From positions 8,804,001 through 8,868,000 of the forward strand of contig OU612072.1 of the NCBI GenBank assembly GCA_914767715.1: 64,000 nucleotides of DNA, in the 5' to 3' direction. The notes under the pieces were generated by a model, which saw only the letters and a program-made list of their open reading frames with translations, was not told where the DNA came from and made no database searches. Source of the DNA: Membranipora membranacea (Eukaryota > Bryozoa > Gymnolaemata > Cheilostomatida > Membraniporidae). The position numbers and the translations under genes are program-made. Positions 49,845 through 62,141 of this stretch are shown piece after piece (the first letter of the stretch is position 1; each line of letters begins with the position of its first letter).

Positions 49845-50953
49845 CAAGCTAAACTTCCGACACTCTCATATCTCTTCAATCTCAGAAGCGCCACAAAAAC
49901 TTCAGAGCAGAACCAAAGCTTTGAAATAATGATATTGTGCACAGCATGGATAAGAGGTGTTGTAAAGTTGATCAGATAAAACTCTGTTATTATGTTTGAG
50001 ACAGGTTGACACCCCTGGAAACTGAACTTTATCATGCAAGTTTCGTGACAAACGAGACATCGGGATATGCAATTATGTCTCACAAACTGTTTACTCCTTG
50101 CATTAGCCTGTCTTGACGATCTTTGTTGTTTCCTCCTCCACACAAACAAAGCTTATCAAGGCAGGCTTGTCTTGCCATTACTTGGGAAGTTATCCCTCGT
50201 ACAGTTGGTGTGAGTGCAAAAAAACTGCATGTAGCAAACTACCCTTTGTAAGTTTAAATTTACTCACCAATCGAGCACAGTGAAATAATTAATTCTGAAA
50301 ACTGTTTAGCCACAATAGCTGTTAGCACAGGAGAATGTGCTGGCAGCAGTCATCGGCAGCATAGCATATTATTCATAATTGCAGAACGCACCAACTTGAC
50401 ACCACAAAATGGCAACAAACTCAAATCTCAAATATCAAGCACTCACTCAACTCGGGCGTCTACAGGACGTCTCCCAGGGAATCTACTCATGACTTGAACT
50501 CAACGACACTTACTTTCATTAACAGAATTATACGTTGGCCATCAATAATTAACCTATCAAGCCTGAATGTAAAACAGTCTGAAATGTTTTGCCAACATGC
50601 TCTGCTTGATTAAACTTCAGTGAAAGACTTTGAATTTTTGTAAATACCCCGTAATTTTCTATAACTTCTCGTGAAATGTATTGATGTAAATCTGAATTCA
50701 AAAGCAGACAGCTGTTTGCTGCTGCATGCAGTACTCAAAGCAAGCCAAGCAGGCATTCGGTTTGTGTGTCCACTTTATGCAAAGGACAATCCGCGATGGA
50801 TTGACTTTTGATTTAGATTTTTTTCTGCTGCATGAGCGCTATGAGACATCCATAACTTCACTTTCTGCAAAACAGCATTCAATGTTCAAAGAACGATGAG
50901 TGATCTACATGGTGGCAAAAACAATGCCTGCATATCTCAACTCAGTCTTTTTT

Positions 50954-50990
50954 AGTCTGAGCCCCCCAGACTTTTGCCCTCCCGCCCGAT
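50954..50990 (-). repeat. AGTCTG/CAGACT hairpin repeat, copy 1
   Basis: Reverse complement reads GGGAGGGCAAAAGTCTGGGG GGCTCAGACTA. Related copies are at 54120-54170 and 55500-55550. The core AGTCTG...CAGACT can fold. Confidence 0.5.
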
Positions 50991-51366
50991 CGCCCCCATG
51001 AGTTGTTACATCTGCGTGTTACTGATCAGTGCTACGTTATTTACACGTCACATCGAGCAGGTTGTAGCTCGGTCGTGGGCGCTGTCACACTCACATGGGA
51101 CTAAGAAAAGCTACCGGCGGATGTCACAAACTCATTATTGCTGTCTCAATAACTCATTAGTAGGTTTATTGATTGAAAAAGCAGCAGAAACAGATTTACA
51201 GCTTTTCTTATATGAAAAACCAGAAATCGCTTCTGAGTTTTCCTTGTTTTACAAACTTGACAATGGTCGTTTGACATGGACGCTGTTAGAAAATATGAGC
51301 CCAGATATCACTACCTGTTTTGGGTCTAAGTCCACTAAATTACTACATACTGGAGCAATTAAATGA
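50974..51366 (+). CDS. Unrecognised 130-codon open frame
   Basis: The longest plus-strand frame in the window. From the second Met at 50998 it starts MSCYICVLLISATLFTRHIE, which could be a weak signal peptide, and ends TKLLHTGAIK. A moderately GC-rich 5' part contrasts with the AT-rich 3' part. I recognise no domain and see no splice chain or promoter. It may be a chance frame or repeat-derived. Confidence 0.15.
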   Translation: MPSRPIAPMSCYICVLLISATLFTRHIEQVVARSWALSHSHGTKKSYRRMSQTHYCCLNNSLVGLLIEKAAETDLQLFLYEKPEIASEFSLFYKLDNGRLTWTLLENMSPDITTCFGSKSTKLLHTGAIK

Positions 51367-51881
51367 TGTGTGACCAAATAAACTCTTCAATTACAGTAAC
51401 TGGCCTGAGGGCTTTTACGGTGGCTTCTTACAATGCTGTAAACTTCCGGGTCACAAAATTGTTCAAAATTTTTCTCCAATGACAAACAAAACAACAAAGA
51501 AGCTAAGAAGTTCTGTACACTAACGGCAGTAGTTGATATTTATTAGAACCATATACATTTACTATGGTATATTAGAATATGACTCACATGATCATAGCGT
51601 CAGCAGCAGACTTATTCCACGATGAGACAAACAGTTAAATATTCAAACTCGATTTCCACACACCAGATGACAATTTGCAATCACAGATGCTATCATTCAC
51701 AATCTCACGCTTGCTGCCGTATATATGAACATTGTTGCAGCGTCAGCAGTGTGCAGTTGACGAGATATTACACATATTTATCCTCGTTAGCGGCAAGAAT
51801 AAAAAATCAATGTCGCTGATATAACTTTCGTCTGCTGTTAAAACGAGATTAGTTCCTTCTCATTTTCCATAACTGACTAAT

Positions 51882-52781
51882 ATCTAGATCATGGGTGGGC
51901 AACCTTTTCTTGAAAAAGGCCACATTTTACGCCAGATCAACTCAAAAGGCCGCAACACATTTTCCAGGGATAAAATTGGAACTGGAGTAGCAATTTTGGC
52001 ACTTCCTTTTTTGTTAATAAACAAACAGATTGTGTAAAGACTGCAGTATGTTGCAAAAACCATCAACTCAACAGAAATACTGGTTTATCTTATCTTCTTG
52101 AGTTTTGTGATGTGATTTTACCTCATGATTTGATTTGATTTTGTACTGTGTTATATCTGTAAGACAAAGGGCAGAGTGGGTGTGGGAGGGGTGCTGTAGC
52201 TTGTGATGGAGAAGAAAGGATTTTCGCGGAGCGAAAAAAAATTTTGGAAATATTTTGCGCCCTGTCATCATTTTCATCTTACAGCACCCTCCCTCCTGCA
52301 AGGGGGGAATTTTTTTCAAAGGCAATATGGAAAATTTCAGTCATAATGCAGGAGCACTTGTAACAAAGAGACTTTTTAGTACAGTCTGCCTTTTGTCAAA
52401 AATGACGGTTCTTGCAAAAAAATACTTATTACTATTATGTTAGAGAAATTTGTAATTTCAACATCCAAAGGTCACTGTTTTGTGTTATTTCGAAAAAATA
52501 AACACCTTGAGAAAGTCGTTGACACCAGTGCAACAGTTATGATGATTTTGTGTAGAGTGGCCGGGAAAGCTTTGCTATATGCATAATGCAGAAAAGACAA
52601 TATTTTGAAATATCTTGTACTTACAGAGCGCTATACATACTTGGTTCTCCCCATATTGAAGAGGAACCAAAATTGATATGTAATAACTCTTTTAGGCATA
52701 AGGCCACAATTAGGCCGCAAAATACTACCCATTAGGCCGCACTGGCAAAAAGGCCGCAGGTTGCCCACAGCTGATCTAGAT
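51882..52781. mobile_element. 884-bp non-autonomous hAT element with 8-bp target duplication
   Basis: The element runs 51890-52773. Ends are CATGGGTGGGCAACCT and, inverted, CAGCTGTGGGCAACCT, 13 of 16 identical. ATCTAGAT flanks it exactly at 51882-51889 and 52774-52781, the 8-bp duplication expected for hAT transposons. Subterminal AAAAGGCCGCA motifs occur at both ends. No transposase frame; internal frames are short. Confidence 0.82.
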
Positions 52782-53265
52782 ATATCTGACAAAGTCGTGT
52801 GCTCATGCCAAGTCTCATTGATTGGATGACTTAATCCTTACCAATATGTGTGCTAACAGCTTAATATACAGCAAAATCAAATCATTTACAATACTCTTTC
52901 TTTTCATCAGCATTGTGATGCCGCCAAAAATGTACTTACATTTATTATTGTAGTTTTGTCTCTAAACACCTAACCAAATTTTCTGTCACGAAACTATTGA
53001 GCCAGCAGATTTTTTAGCAAGCGGCTAAGCTTTCCAATACAAAATAACAGTATTATACTACAAACTTTTATCCTATAAACGAGCGACAACCCACTTCTAA
53101 GACATTTCACTGCACAGTTCATTGGACAAAAAAAGAGTATAGATGAGCTAGAACTAATAGGTGTGGTTGGGTTTGGCAGGAGGAAATCAATGAGAGATGA
53201 AAGTAACAGGGGCACCTGTCTTATCCTGACACCGAGTTAAATATAGTAGAGACTGTTATATATTC

Positions 53266-53493
53266 TCATGCATAATACCAATCCATCCAATACACAGCAT
53301 CTGCCCAAGCAAAAATAATAATTATGAGGAGAACAACACCAACGCACTTCCTCAGAATCTTCAGCTTGCTAAACAACTTTCTTGCTTTTCTGTGAAAAGT
53401 TTCTGTGACCGTGTGACCATGTGACCATGAGCACGTTTTTGCAATGATCACTAGAGAGAAGCAAGAGCTCAGTTTTGACCTGATACAAAGCAA
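53266..53493 (-). other. Small frame with C-terminal membrane-like segment, probably not a gene
   Basis: A 75-codon frame ends with a basic stretch (RKARKLFSKLKILRK) and CVGVVLLIIIIFAWADAVYW, which looks like a tail anchor. No promoter, splice sites or family; recorded only because of its shape. Confidence 0.1.
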
Positions 53494-54119
53494 CGCACTG
53501 AGACGAATAACAAAATATTATAATTACAGTGCTTTCACAATCAAAATAAAATTAGAAGACGTTGCCCATCCATAACTCTAATATCAACACAATCAACACA
53601 CCCTTCCATCTGAAATTATACTATCTACCTGTACCTTTACAAATTATCTCAACAGCAGAAACCCTGCCCTCCTAAACCTACCTAACGTAAAATATGGAGA
53701 CAGCTTTGCAGTTATAATCGGAGGGTTTGGTGAGTAAGTATCGCTAGATTTTGAGTCAGCTTGGCTTGAGTGAAATGCAGCAGAATGAACAAATAATCAG
53801 CCTGCAGCTGTCCGTACATGAGCAAACACAATTAAGGCTAATAATATTATTTGTATTGATGTTTGCTCCTAACACCTAGCTGTTGATTTGCTTCCTAATT
53901 GTTACAAAAATTGATTTTTAATCTTTTGAAGCCAGTGAAATCCAAGCTTATCCCATTATTGGTTTTTCACTTGCTACATACCAAACCCTTGACCTTGGAT
54001 AACTTCTATTATAAAGCAGTCGTTTAGTATTAGATTTTACTCTGATCTGAGTGACCAACGCCACAACGGGTAGGAGAACACTTTCGTTTGGTATAAACTG
54101 AAACATGAGCACTGCAGCA

Positions 54120-54170
54120 CCGGGGGGCCGTCGTGCGAGGGGCAAAAGTCTGGGAGGCTCAGACTACAGC
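54120..54170 (+). repeat. AGTCTG/CAGACT hairpin repeat, copy 2
   Basis: GGGGCAAAAGTCTGGGAGGCTCAGACTA, close to the reverse of the copy at 50954-50990. Confidence 0.5.
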
Positions 54171-54225
54171 ACCATAGAACAAGCAGTTGGATGTGACTCA
54201 TTCTTTGCAGGAATCATATATTTCC

Positions 54226-54339
54226 GAGGGTGCTGGGGGCTGGCACAGTCAATCTAGAAGGGTGCCCCAGTGGGACTCAAACCCTTTTCTCCTGCAGCAC
54301 CAATCACCTGGCATTGAACAGCCAGCGGCCATTTCACCT
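54226..54339 (-). repeat. tRNA-derived SINE-like repeat, family 1, copy 2
   Basis: Minus strand starts GGTGAAATGGCCGCTGG, carries AATGCCAGGTGATTGGTGCTGCAGGAGA, a B-box-like GGGTTTGAGTCCC, and ends CAGCCCCCAGCACCCTC. It aligns end to end with 12252-12375. Confidence 0.65.
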
Positions 54340-55260
54340 ATCCATGCATAAAGTATCAAGTATTTACAATTAAAGCTTAATTATTTTAAAATGAGGTATT
54401 ATCCATTCTTAATTATTTATATCACTTAAGTAGCCTGGATTCCTTTACCAATCAATATGGCCCTGACCTTATCAACAGGGAAACGTCAAAAAAGAGAGGG
54501 AGAGAGGGACAAATATGGAGATTTATCTTATCATATACGTGTCATATATTAGGTTACTAACGCGCTGTTGGTTTCTGTCAATATTCCCGTCTTTACAGAC
54601 ATTTGAACATATCCCACCCTGATTTTGACCTACTGATGAAGTCAAATCAATGTTGCAGTGCTGAGTAAAATCCTCAGAGGTGTTCTATCTTTAATTGAAT
54701 CTTATCATAGGCAACAAATAAATGCATGGTATCTCTATAAATTCAACTAGAGATAAATATTCTAGCAGCAGATGTCCTACCTCTCATCATGCTTTATATT
54801 TGCTCATCTTGACAAGCTTAGTTCGGTGGTATTGTCAAAACAGGTCAGTTTTTATCAAGGAGTAACAGGGGACTTGGTTTTAAATTCGCAATATCTGATA
54901 GGATGCGTGATCCATGAGGCCACAACTCCAAACTGTAGAAACATCTAACAGCTAAAGAACTTATGTGCTGCGTGCACTGTGCACATGCGATGCAAACCTC
55001 ACAAAAGACTGACTGATTGCCGTCTAGAAATGAGAAACTACTGTAGCCATTTATATCGATTTATCAATGCTGGGATACTATTTTTAACCTTTTATCTTTA
55101 TTGCTACCATGCGTTTTTCCCTTTCTTTATAACACATTTTATTAATATCCGCTCTTAGTCATTTATTAACCCAATATTGTGGGCATTCAATCTTATCAGT
55201 ACCACGATATCTGATGCAAAATAAACTATAAATTTAACTAAACTAAACTTGGACCAGGAA

Positions 55261-55419
55261 ATTATAGATTAGAGTTAAGCTAAGCAGTTAGGTAACAATT
55301 ATAGCTAGAGTTAAGCTAAGCAGTTAGGTAACAATTATAGCTAGAGTTAAGCTAAGCAGTTAGGTAACAATTATAGCTAGAGTTAAGCTAAGTAGTTAGA
55401 TAACAATTATAGCTAGCTA
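55261..55419. repeat. 36-bp minisatellite, four units
   Basis: Unit ATTATAGCTAGAGTTAAGCT AAGCAGTTAGGTAACA; copies start at 55261, 55298, 55334 and 55370, with a partial one at 55406. Nearly identical, so recent. Confidence 0.9.
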
Positions 55420-55499
55420 TGTGGGAATCTTTTTTTGAATGTAATGAGGATGAGTAAATGATAGGGAAACATGGAAGTTTACTTCTTTAGGGTGTGCCA

Positions 55500-55550
55500 T
55501 GGGGCCGTTGGGGGGAAGAGTCTGGGAGGGGAGGGGAGCTCAGACTAGGA
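55500..55550 (+). repeat. AGTCTG/CAGACT hairpin repeat, copy 3
   Basis: GGGGGGAAGAGTCTGGGAGG then GGGAGCTCAGACTAGGA; expanded G-rich loop relative to the other two copies. Confidence 0.45.
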
Positions 55551-57013
55551 TATGCCATGATCTGGTCACAGTATCATAAGGTAATGAATATAATAAGAAA
55601 ACCAACTATAAGATGTCAAGCTGCTTATGAAGGTCTAACTTAATAGCGTTGACCACTAAAATGTCGAATGTCGGTGTTCCTTTGATTAGCTGATGACAAA
55701 AACTAGAAGAGAGTATTATCTGTAGAGGTAGGGTATAATAAAACCAACTCACCTCATCTCTTCAAGCATGGCAGTTTCTGGTTCATAACTGGAGTTAATA
55801 AGTTAAACCGTTAGATTGCAGGATATCCAGATGAATTAGTAAAAACTCCAGGATGTCTTGTTGAGTGTAAATCCAAAATCCAAGAGCTCAACAATATTAA
55901 CATATAACTGCAATGCGTCACGCAAACAAATACGAGCCCAAAATGTTTAAGTAGAGTTATATTTGCCCGATGTATTGTTAATAAAAAATGCTGCCGCTAA
56001 ATACCTTTTGTTTCTGTGCTCGATGTGTTATTTTTTACACTTTTTAACTAAAAGGAAACGCAAACAATCTGTCAACAATCAGCGTGGCTGTATTTGCTAC
56101 TCTACTGTACTCAAAAGCCCCCCTCTCCTATTATTTCTTGCGTAAATGCCTAACTTCAGAAAACTTAGCCTGTGAGCATTAAAATACAACGCATGCTTTA
56201 TAAGGATAAAGAAAAAAACAAAAATTATCACAGTGGGCAGGCTATTGTTGTGCTGTCAAGGCCCTAATGTAATTGAATTCACTTCATTAGGGTGCTTCAA
56301 TGACAAAGGGTATCAATATCTTCAGCTAATTGAACACAGAACAATTAAATGTGAAACACAATGAAAACTGTTTAAACAAGGTTTGATATATACTGCAAAG
56401 ACTGATTGGAAATCTAAGAAATTCATTTGTTGAATTAAGAGATTTCCAAACTGATAAAATGAAGGTTGGTCAAGAATTAATATTGCTACACATTCAACAC
56501 TCAATATTGTTATTAATTGAAGTGATTGGCAATTATTATGTTATAGATAGTAAAACTTCACCGATAGAAGGTTGACATTTTTTGCAGTGTTATCGCCAGT
56601 TATCTTCTGCGCCCAGGGACTGAACTCAACTCTGACACATCCATTGAAGTTCTTCTTCAAACCTTATATCTGTACTAATAGGGAGTTTGGGCACTCCATA
56701 GACAATTTATAGACAAGTTGATATTAATTACTTGAGTGATCCTCTTCGGAAAAATTGATTGGCCGTCTAATAAAACACTGCAGTTGTTTTCTTAAAATAT
56801 TGCTAATCATAGCATTTCCCAGCTATATCTGATGGAATCGTATTAAAGTAAGGTGCCATGCATGTTAAACAGGGAGTTTCGGACATGTGTCCCTAACTCG
56901 CTGAGAGAAAACATAATAGGTTGTTAGTTGCTTCCCCTTGACTCAAGAGCTGATAACTCCTCATTAGGCATATAAGTAGCACATGTGTATGACTCAAGTA
57001 GAGAACTTTAAAC

Positions 57014-57019
57014 TTTATT
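57014..57019 (-). terminator. AATAAA poly(A) signal of the antistasin-like gene
   Basis: AATAAA on the minus strand about 305 nt past the stop codon at 57324. Confidence 0.5.
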
Positions 57020-57323
57020 CAAATGCAATTTCTAATGATTCAAGAATTTCTTTCTATATGAGATCGCTTTACATAAAACATTTTGTTATCAACACAGGTT
57101 GTATTAAAATAAAAATACATTACAATACACTAGCCTGATAACATTGCAAAAATCTTATGATTAGTGGAGTTATTGTTTAGCAGGTTTTTGATAGGCGAAC
57201 TAGGATATTTAAAAAAAGCAATGAAATGTTAATCCTGTTGGTGTTACTGTAATAAAAAAAAAAGATTAAGTTAGTAATGCCCAACTAAGTAACAGACCTA
57301 TGGGGCAAAGTCTGTGTAGCTCA

Positions 57324-58756
57324 CTATTTTGCTGGTTCATCAACTACACCATCACCATCCTCACCCTTAGTAGATCGAACACTTCTTCCCTGTGCCATAC
57401 CAGAAAACCAACTCTTAATTGAGATAGTTGAAGGCTTCACAGCAGCTCCACACTCTGTAAAGAGGATATTATTCTTAGCTGAGGCTGCACGAGCCTGTCC
57501 TGACAAGCTGGACAAAGCTTGTCAGGACATGACATCACAATGAGTAGTGTACAACAATTTTAGAATAGTTTCTTTTAATTAAAACCAATGTATAAGGTAA
57601 CATTCTGTCAAAATCATCTTCAAATTTAATTCGCTAATGCGCTACAGATTGAACCTGTGGTTTGTTTAGGGTGTTAAGTCGTGGTGAAGCCTCAACATGA
57701 TGAGATCCTAGGTTGATGCAGGTTTTTCTAAAATATTTGAAGATGTCTTACCATTGCATTTGCAGGTTTGGCATCCATTTGAATCCTTCTTGAAACCAAA
57801 TTTACACCACCGTCTGTAGACAGATCTTACTTAGGCTCATTCTTGCACTGACATGTGTTACAGTTGTTGATGTCAACTACCCAACCTCCGGAAGCTCACA
57901 GTTCTTGTCTCATTCTAGACTTGGGCAGATGGAGCAGGGACAGGGTGATGTAACACAAGCACAATTCGAGTTTCGTATAGGCGGAGCTGAAAAGGAAATA
58001 TTGAAACAGTCTTTACACGATCAATTCAACAGAACTTGGAGAGAAACCTGAAAATTGTTCCAGATAATATAGAAATAATCATCATTATTATCCCCAATCC
58101 CCATGTATAATCATAAAAAAGAATGTTTGTTGATTTCTTCGAAGCTCTGGTATTAACTAATACGAAGTTATCATGTATAAGATAAGTTTGGTTTCGCTTG
58201 CTTTGAACTTGTGTTACTCCCATCTCTTATGACAATCATACCAGGGCTTTCCAGGATGATGGGAGGAACAGCAAAGCGTTGGGTCTGGATTAAGTTAAGT
58301 AAAGCCAATGTCCCACATCAGCTAATATTAATAATATTTTTAATTTCTGTGTAAACCAATGCTGTGGCTTATAAAAAACTTACTAAAGGGTCCTCCAATG
58401 GCTACAGGTCCATAATTCTCACCTATTAAATAACAAAGATATTGCTTTTGAAACTGAGACTACACAGTCCATGTCATTGGATGGATACGAAGGCATATTA
58501 CCATAGATTTAAAAAACTGTTTTTAAATCTATGCATATTACACTGACGTACATCATAACTAGCATAAAAAAATGAAACAGCAATCGTCTTCTGCTGAAAT
58601 TCACAGCCCTGTTTTTACTAAATATAATTCAGCAATTCAGGAAATATCAAGAATTAATCATAAATTGACGGTGCTAATATTCGCGGACTTACTTTGAGCT
58701 AGCGAAGTAGACGCTAGAGCATCAGTGAGTGCAATGAAGATGAAAAGCATTGCCAT
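57324..58756 (-). pseudogene. Antistasin-like secreted protein gene, apparently broken
   Basis: Three exons. Exon 1 (58693-58756) codes a signal peptide MAMLFIFIALTDALASTSLA Q, ending in phase 1 at GTAAGTCC. Exon 2 (57752-57986) has Cys-rich segments CACVTSPCPCSICPSLE, VDINNCNTCQCKNEPK and CKFGFKKDSNGCQTCKCN, in three different frames, separated by stops (TGA after PSLE, TAG, TAA). Exon 3 (57324-57454) codes ECGAAVKPSTISIKSWFSGM to GVVDEPAK and a stop. The Cys spacing (G-x5-N-GCxxCxC) is that of antistasin-type protease inhibitors; a pacifastin-like relation is possible. TATA box, splice sites and poly(A) signal look intact, so the lesion is recent, or the assembly is wrong at this exon. Confidence 0.6.
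57496..57529. repeat. Perfect 13-bp-arm hairpin in intron
   Basis: TGTCCTGACAAGC-TGGACAAA-GCTTGTCAGGACA, about 40 bp before (minus strand) the acceptor of the last exon of the antistasin-like gene. Confidence 0.6.
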
Positions 58757-58814
58757 GGCTTCTTGACTAGACTGGAGCTGTGTCATGAATGACTGGTAGG
58801 TACTGGACAGTGAG

Positions 58815-58824
58815 ATTTATAATA
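58815..58824 (-). promoter_or_regulatory. TATA-like box of the antistasin-like gene
   Basis: TATTATAAAT on the minus strand, about 60 nt upstream of the ATG at 58756, leaving room for a start site near 58785. Confidence 0.4.
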
Positions 58825-61625
58825 CCTGATCTAGGTGATAACAACAAAACACAAGCTCAATAATGAATTGCAGAAAGTTCCTCCTACGCACCTTCCTCAT
58901 GCCACTCAAGGCTCCCAGGGTAACAAGGAATCAAAAGTAAATTAGTTCAATTCATGTTGGTAATTCAAAAATAATGCAATACCCTGATACAAGACTATAA
59001 TATACACATATAGACTAAAGATAAATTTGCTTACCGTAATAAAAATGTCCGCTTTTTCCTTGTGAATAGAACTTTTAATTTTAAGTATTGAACAGGAACC
59101 ACATATCATTTTCCTCAAGGGACTCCTGTCGCTGATATGTTCTGCATTATTAACTCTCAACAACAACCTAACATGAGCTAAAGACCTGCCTCACAGAGAG
59201 GGGGAAGATCATGTCACAACTTAACATCTGTGCAATGCTGGGCATGGTTAATTTTTCAGTCATCCCTTGAACAGAAATATGGCAGTCAAAAACTGTTTTT
59301 TAGAGTTGAAAAAACTTGTTCAGATACTTGATGCTTGAAGTGTTATCACTTCTTCCGGCTCAGGTTCTAGCGACGTGTCAGGCTTGTTTATCGCTATTCA
59401 GTCCATGTCAGTACTCCTGGGAAAACCATTTCCTGGAACAGTGAAGTAATGCCTAGTAGAAAGCTTTCAGCTCGAGTTTACTGCCAGAACATACTACACC
59501 TAACGACCGATATCCCATGCAGTAAATATTATGTTTCCGTAAATAGACAATTGGGGTTGAGATCTCAATGGTACCATTTAGCAATCACTTACAGCTACGA
59601 TATGGATCACATGCACCATTGTTTTGTGTGTGCAATACAGGGCTGCATATTGTGCGCAAGATTAATAACGATGGAAGATATTGGGTAACGAAAATTGGAC
59701 TGCTCCTAATTAGCCCTACAACAATAATGACGAAATATAACTGCAAATAATAATTGCTAGCGTTTGTGAAACACATTACACTTGGAGGAGCAGCTGGCTG
59801 GTTTGAAGCACGACAGACGACGAGTGCTTGCTCAGCGCCTCACGGCGCCTTGCGGACCGCTCGAATGTACGCGGCGGTTAGAGCTCGGAAAAGCGGCCTA
59901 GAGTCTTCTACCAAGACAATTATGTTGGGGTCAGCTGTGACTGTCTTCAATAATAGGCAAAAGCTGCCTGTTACGGCGTTTGATAGGCTTAGGTTGCGGT
60001 TATTACAAAGAATGTATTCTATTCTATAACTGTACACTAGCACTGCGCCTGCTGGTGACCAATTGTACTGGTTTTTTTTAAACCGATGGTTTTTCGATTG
60101 AAGCTTCTCATCCCATCGTCCCACTTTGCGAAAAGCAGTAATGGGTTCAGAGGTTGGGTGGATCAGAGCAGGTCATTCCCGGAGACAGAGCACACTTGTC
60201 ATTCCATCTATGTTATATTTGTGTTGGGGAAGTATTCCTAATATCACCAAATAAAATTAAACTTGACTGCCAATTATGCAATGGTTTCTTCACATATATA
60301 CAAGAGTGTAAATTGTTTTGCTGCCGTCGAAGACCACAACAGATTTAGATGGCAAAGTCTGTCATATCTAATCTGATGCATGGGCATAGTTGTCTGTCAT
60401 GATGATCCCATGAAATACTTATGCACACAAGAACAGTTGAGTATGTTTAGTAAAAATTGACTACATCCACTATTTGATTATTTCATACAAAATATTATAT
60501 GATATATTTGATAGTGTTGGTTGCCTACCAAATATTGAAAATTTCTCTGGCCAACCATTACTGTGTTATCATTTGAATGCTGATTTCAATGCTGACTTAT
60601 GGACTTCACCAAAATAAATAAATGTAATATGTGTTTCGGTTGAGGCAGCCAAATACATCAATGTTCTGAGAACGTAACTTCCTGAGCGCTTCTATGAAAA
60701 CAAGTTGAGTAAGGAGAGAAAAGCTGCCAAAACTCTACAAGTTCCTCAACAAAAGCCCTCATGTTTTATGTCCAGCTAAATCCGTGTTCATTTTTTACAC
60801 ACAAGCAGATTTATACAGTATTTTTAGTATGTTGGCTGATATCTCAATTTTGAAACATCCTTTTGGTTGCAGATTTAAGTTTACACTGCCAAGTTCCTCA
60901 CTGTTCTTAGAAGAGAAATAACAATATTTTGCAGATTAACCATCTTATGAAGCAAATTTCATCAATATTTAGGTTTGTTAATTCCTGGTGGCAAGCTGAA
61001 CAGGAAAAATGGAGTTGGATAATTTATAGTTCCTTGTCATCTTTCATAGAAAATGGATTTGAAATTATATGACAATTCCAGATTTTGGAGCATTGCCAAG
61101 TAAGTGATTCATAAAATATTGAAGATAACTACCAGGAAACAAGTGAGAGGCCTGTGCTCAATTACAAAGATAATATGTCATAATATGACTGAACAGGAAA
61201 AGTTAAAAGTACTGGGGACTCAGTCTAGATATCAGCTCACAATCCCCGATTGGGATTTTTCCAAGGGGAATTCAGACTTGTGCTGAGTATTTCCTCTTAC
61301 ACGACAGATACTTACTACTGAAATGTGATGCTTTATATTTGTCGTGTCCACTGGATGGGACTGAAAACAAACAAACCAATTTCAACCTTTGGCACTCCTG
61401 ATAATTCTGCTAGCATAGTTTAGCTGATGTATTCTATTTATGCAGTTGCTGCCAATATTAACAGATTAACAAAATATAACATAGGGTGTGGTACAACACA
61501 GAAGATTTGAACAAAAGTATTTTGTCGGGTCATCATACTCATTACTAAGAGTTTTCCGTGTTTACAAAAATTGTGCGCGGACAATTCAAATGGAATGCTT
61601 TCGATTTCCATCATGACGAAAAGAA

Positions 61626-61692
61626 AAGATTTGCCCCGGCGGGGATTTGAAACTGGGCCTCCCACGTTGTAGACTTTGATGCTACCTTGCAC
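61626..61692 (-). repeat. tRNA-derived SINE-like fragment, family 2, copy 1
   Basis: Minus strand: GTGGGAGGCCCAGTTTCAAATCC CCGCCGGGGCAAATCTTTTC, with a clear B box. The 5' half is poorly conserved. Confidence 0.5.
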
Positions 61693-62066
61693 AGCAATAT
61701 CTATTCATTACAGGAGATCTTGCCTGGTCATCTAAATACAAACTAGTTGAATACAATGTCAATCCAATTATATACTAATGACTAGAACTGTGAAGGCTTA
61801 TACTATAACTATACAATAGCAATAATGAATGTAATTTATTTAGTAGGCAGGGTTAATTACACAATAGTGGTTGCTGGTTGGGTAATGATATATGGGTCAG
61901 TTTCGAACAATTCTAGAATTGTATACAGAATTGTCCAACAATTCTTGGGTCTGAAACGCAGTGGTGGTTTAACTTGTTTTGGTACCTATTTGTTGCTTCT
62001 TACATGCACTACATCATTAAATTTAACCACCTGGATTATTTCGCACTGAGCTTTGCAAGCTTAAGC

Positions 62067-62141
62067 GGCCCAGCGTGGCTGAGCGGTGGGAGTGTTTGAT
62101 CTCAGCCCAAGTTAAAATTCCGGTGAGGCCAGATTAAAAAA
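62067..62141 (+). repeat. tRNA-derived SINE-like fragment, family 2, copy 2
   Basis: CAGCGTGGCTGAGCGGTGGG resembles an A box of a Leu/Ser-type tRNA; AAAATTCCGGTGAGGCCAGATT is a weakened B box and end like that at 61626-61692. Followed by a short A-run. Confidence 0.5.

Larger units (their letters stand above)
48479..57013. other. Gene-poor interval between the large gene and the antistasin-like locus
   Basis: Apart from the repeats listed separately, only short frames are present. The 5' exons of the large gene may lie here but were not recognised. Confidence 0.4.

Noticed and set aside
49682-50149. 155-codon gene
   Set aside because: It overlaps a tandem non-coding duplication, and the homologous frame is broken in the other unit; no domain recognised.
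52068-52325. Transposase remnant inside the hAT element
   Set aside because: The 85-codon frame shows no hAT transposase motif; the element looks internally unrelated and non-autonomous.
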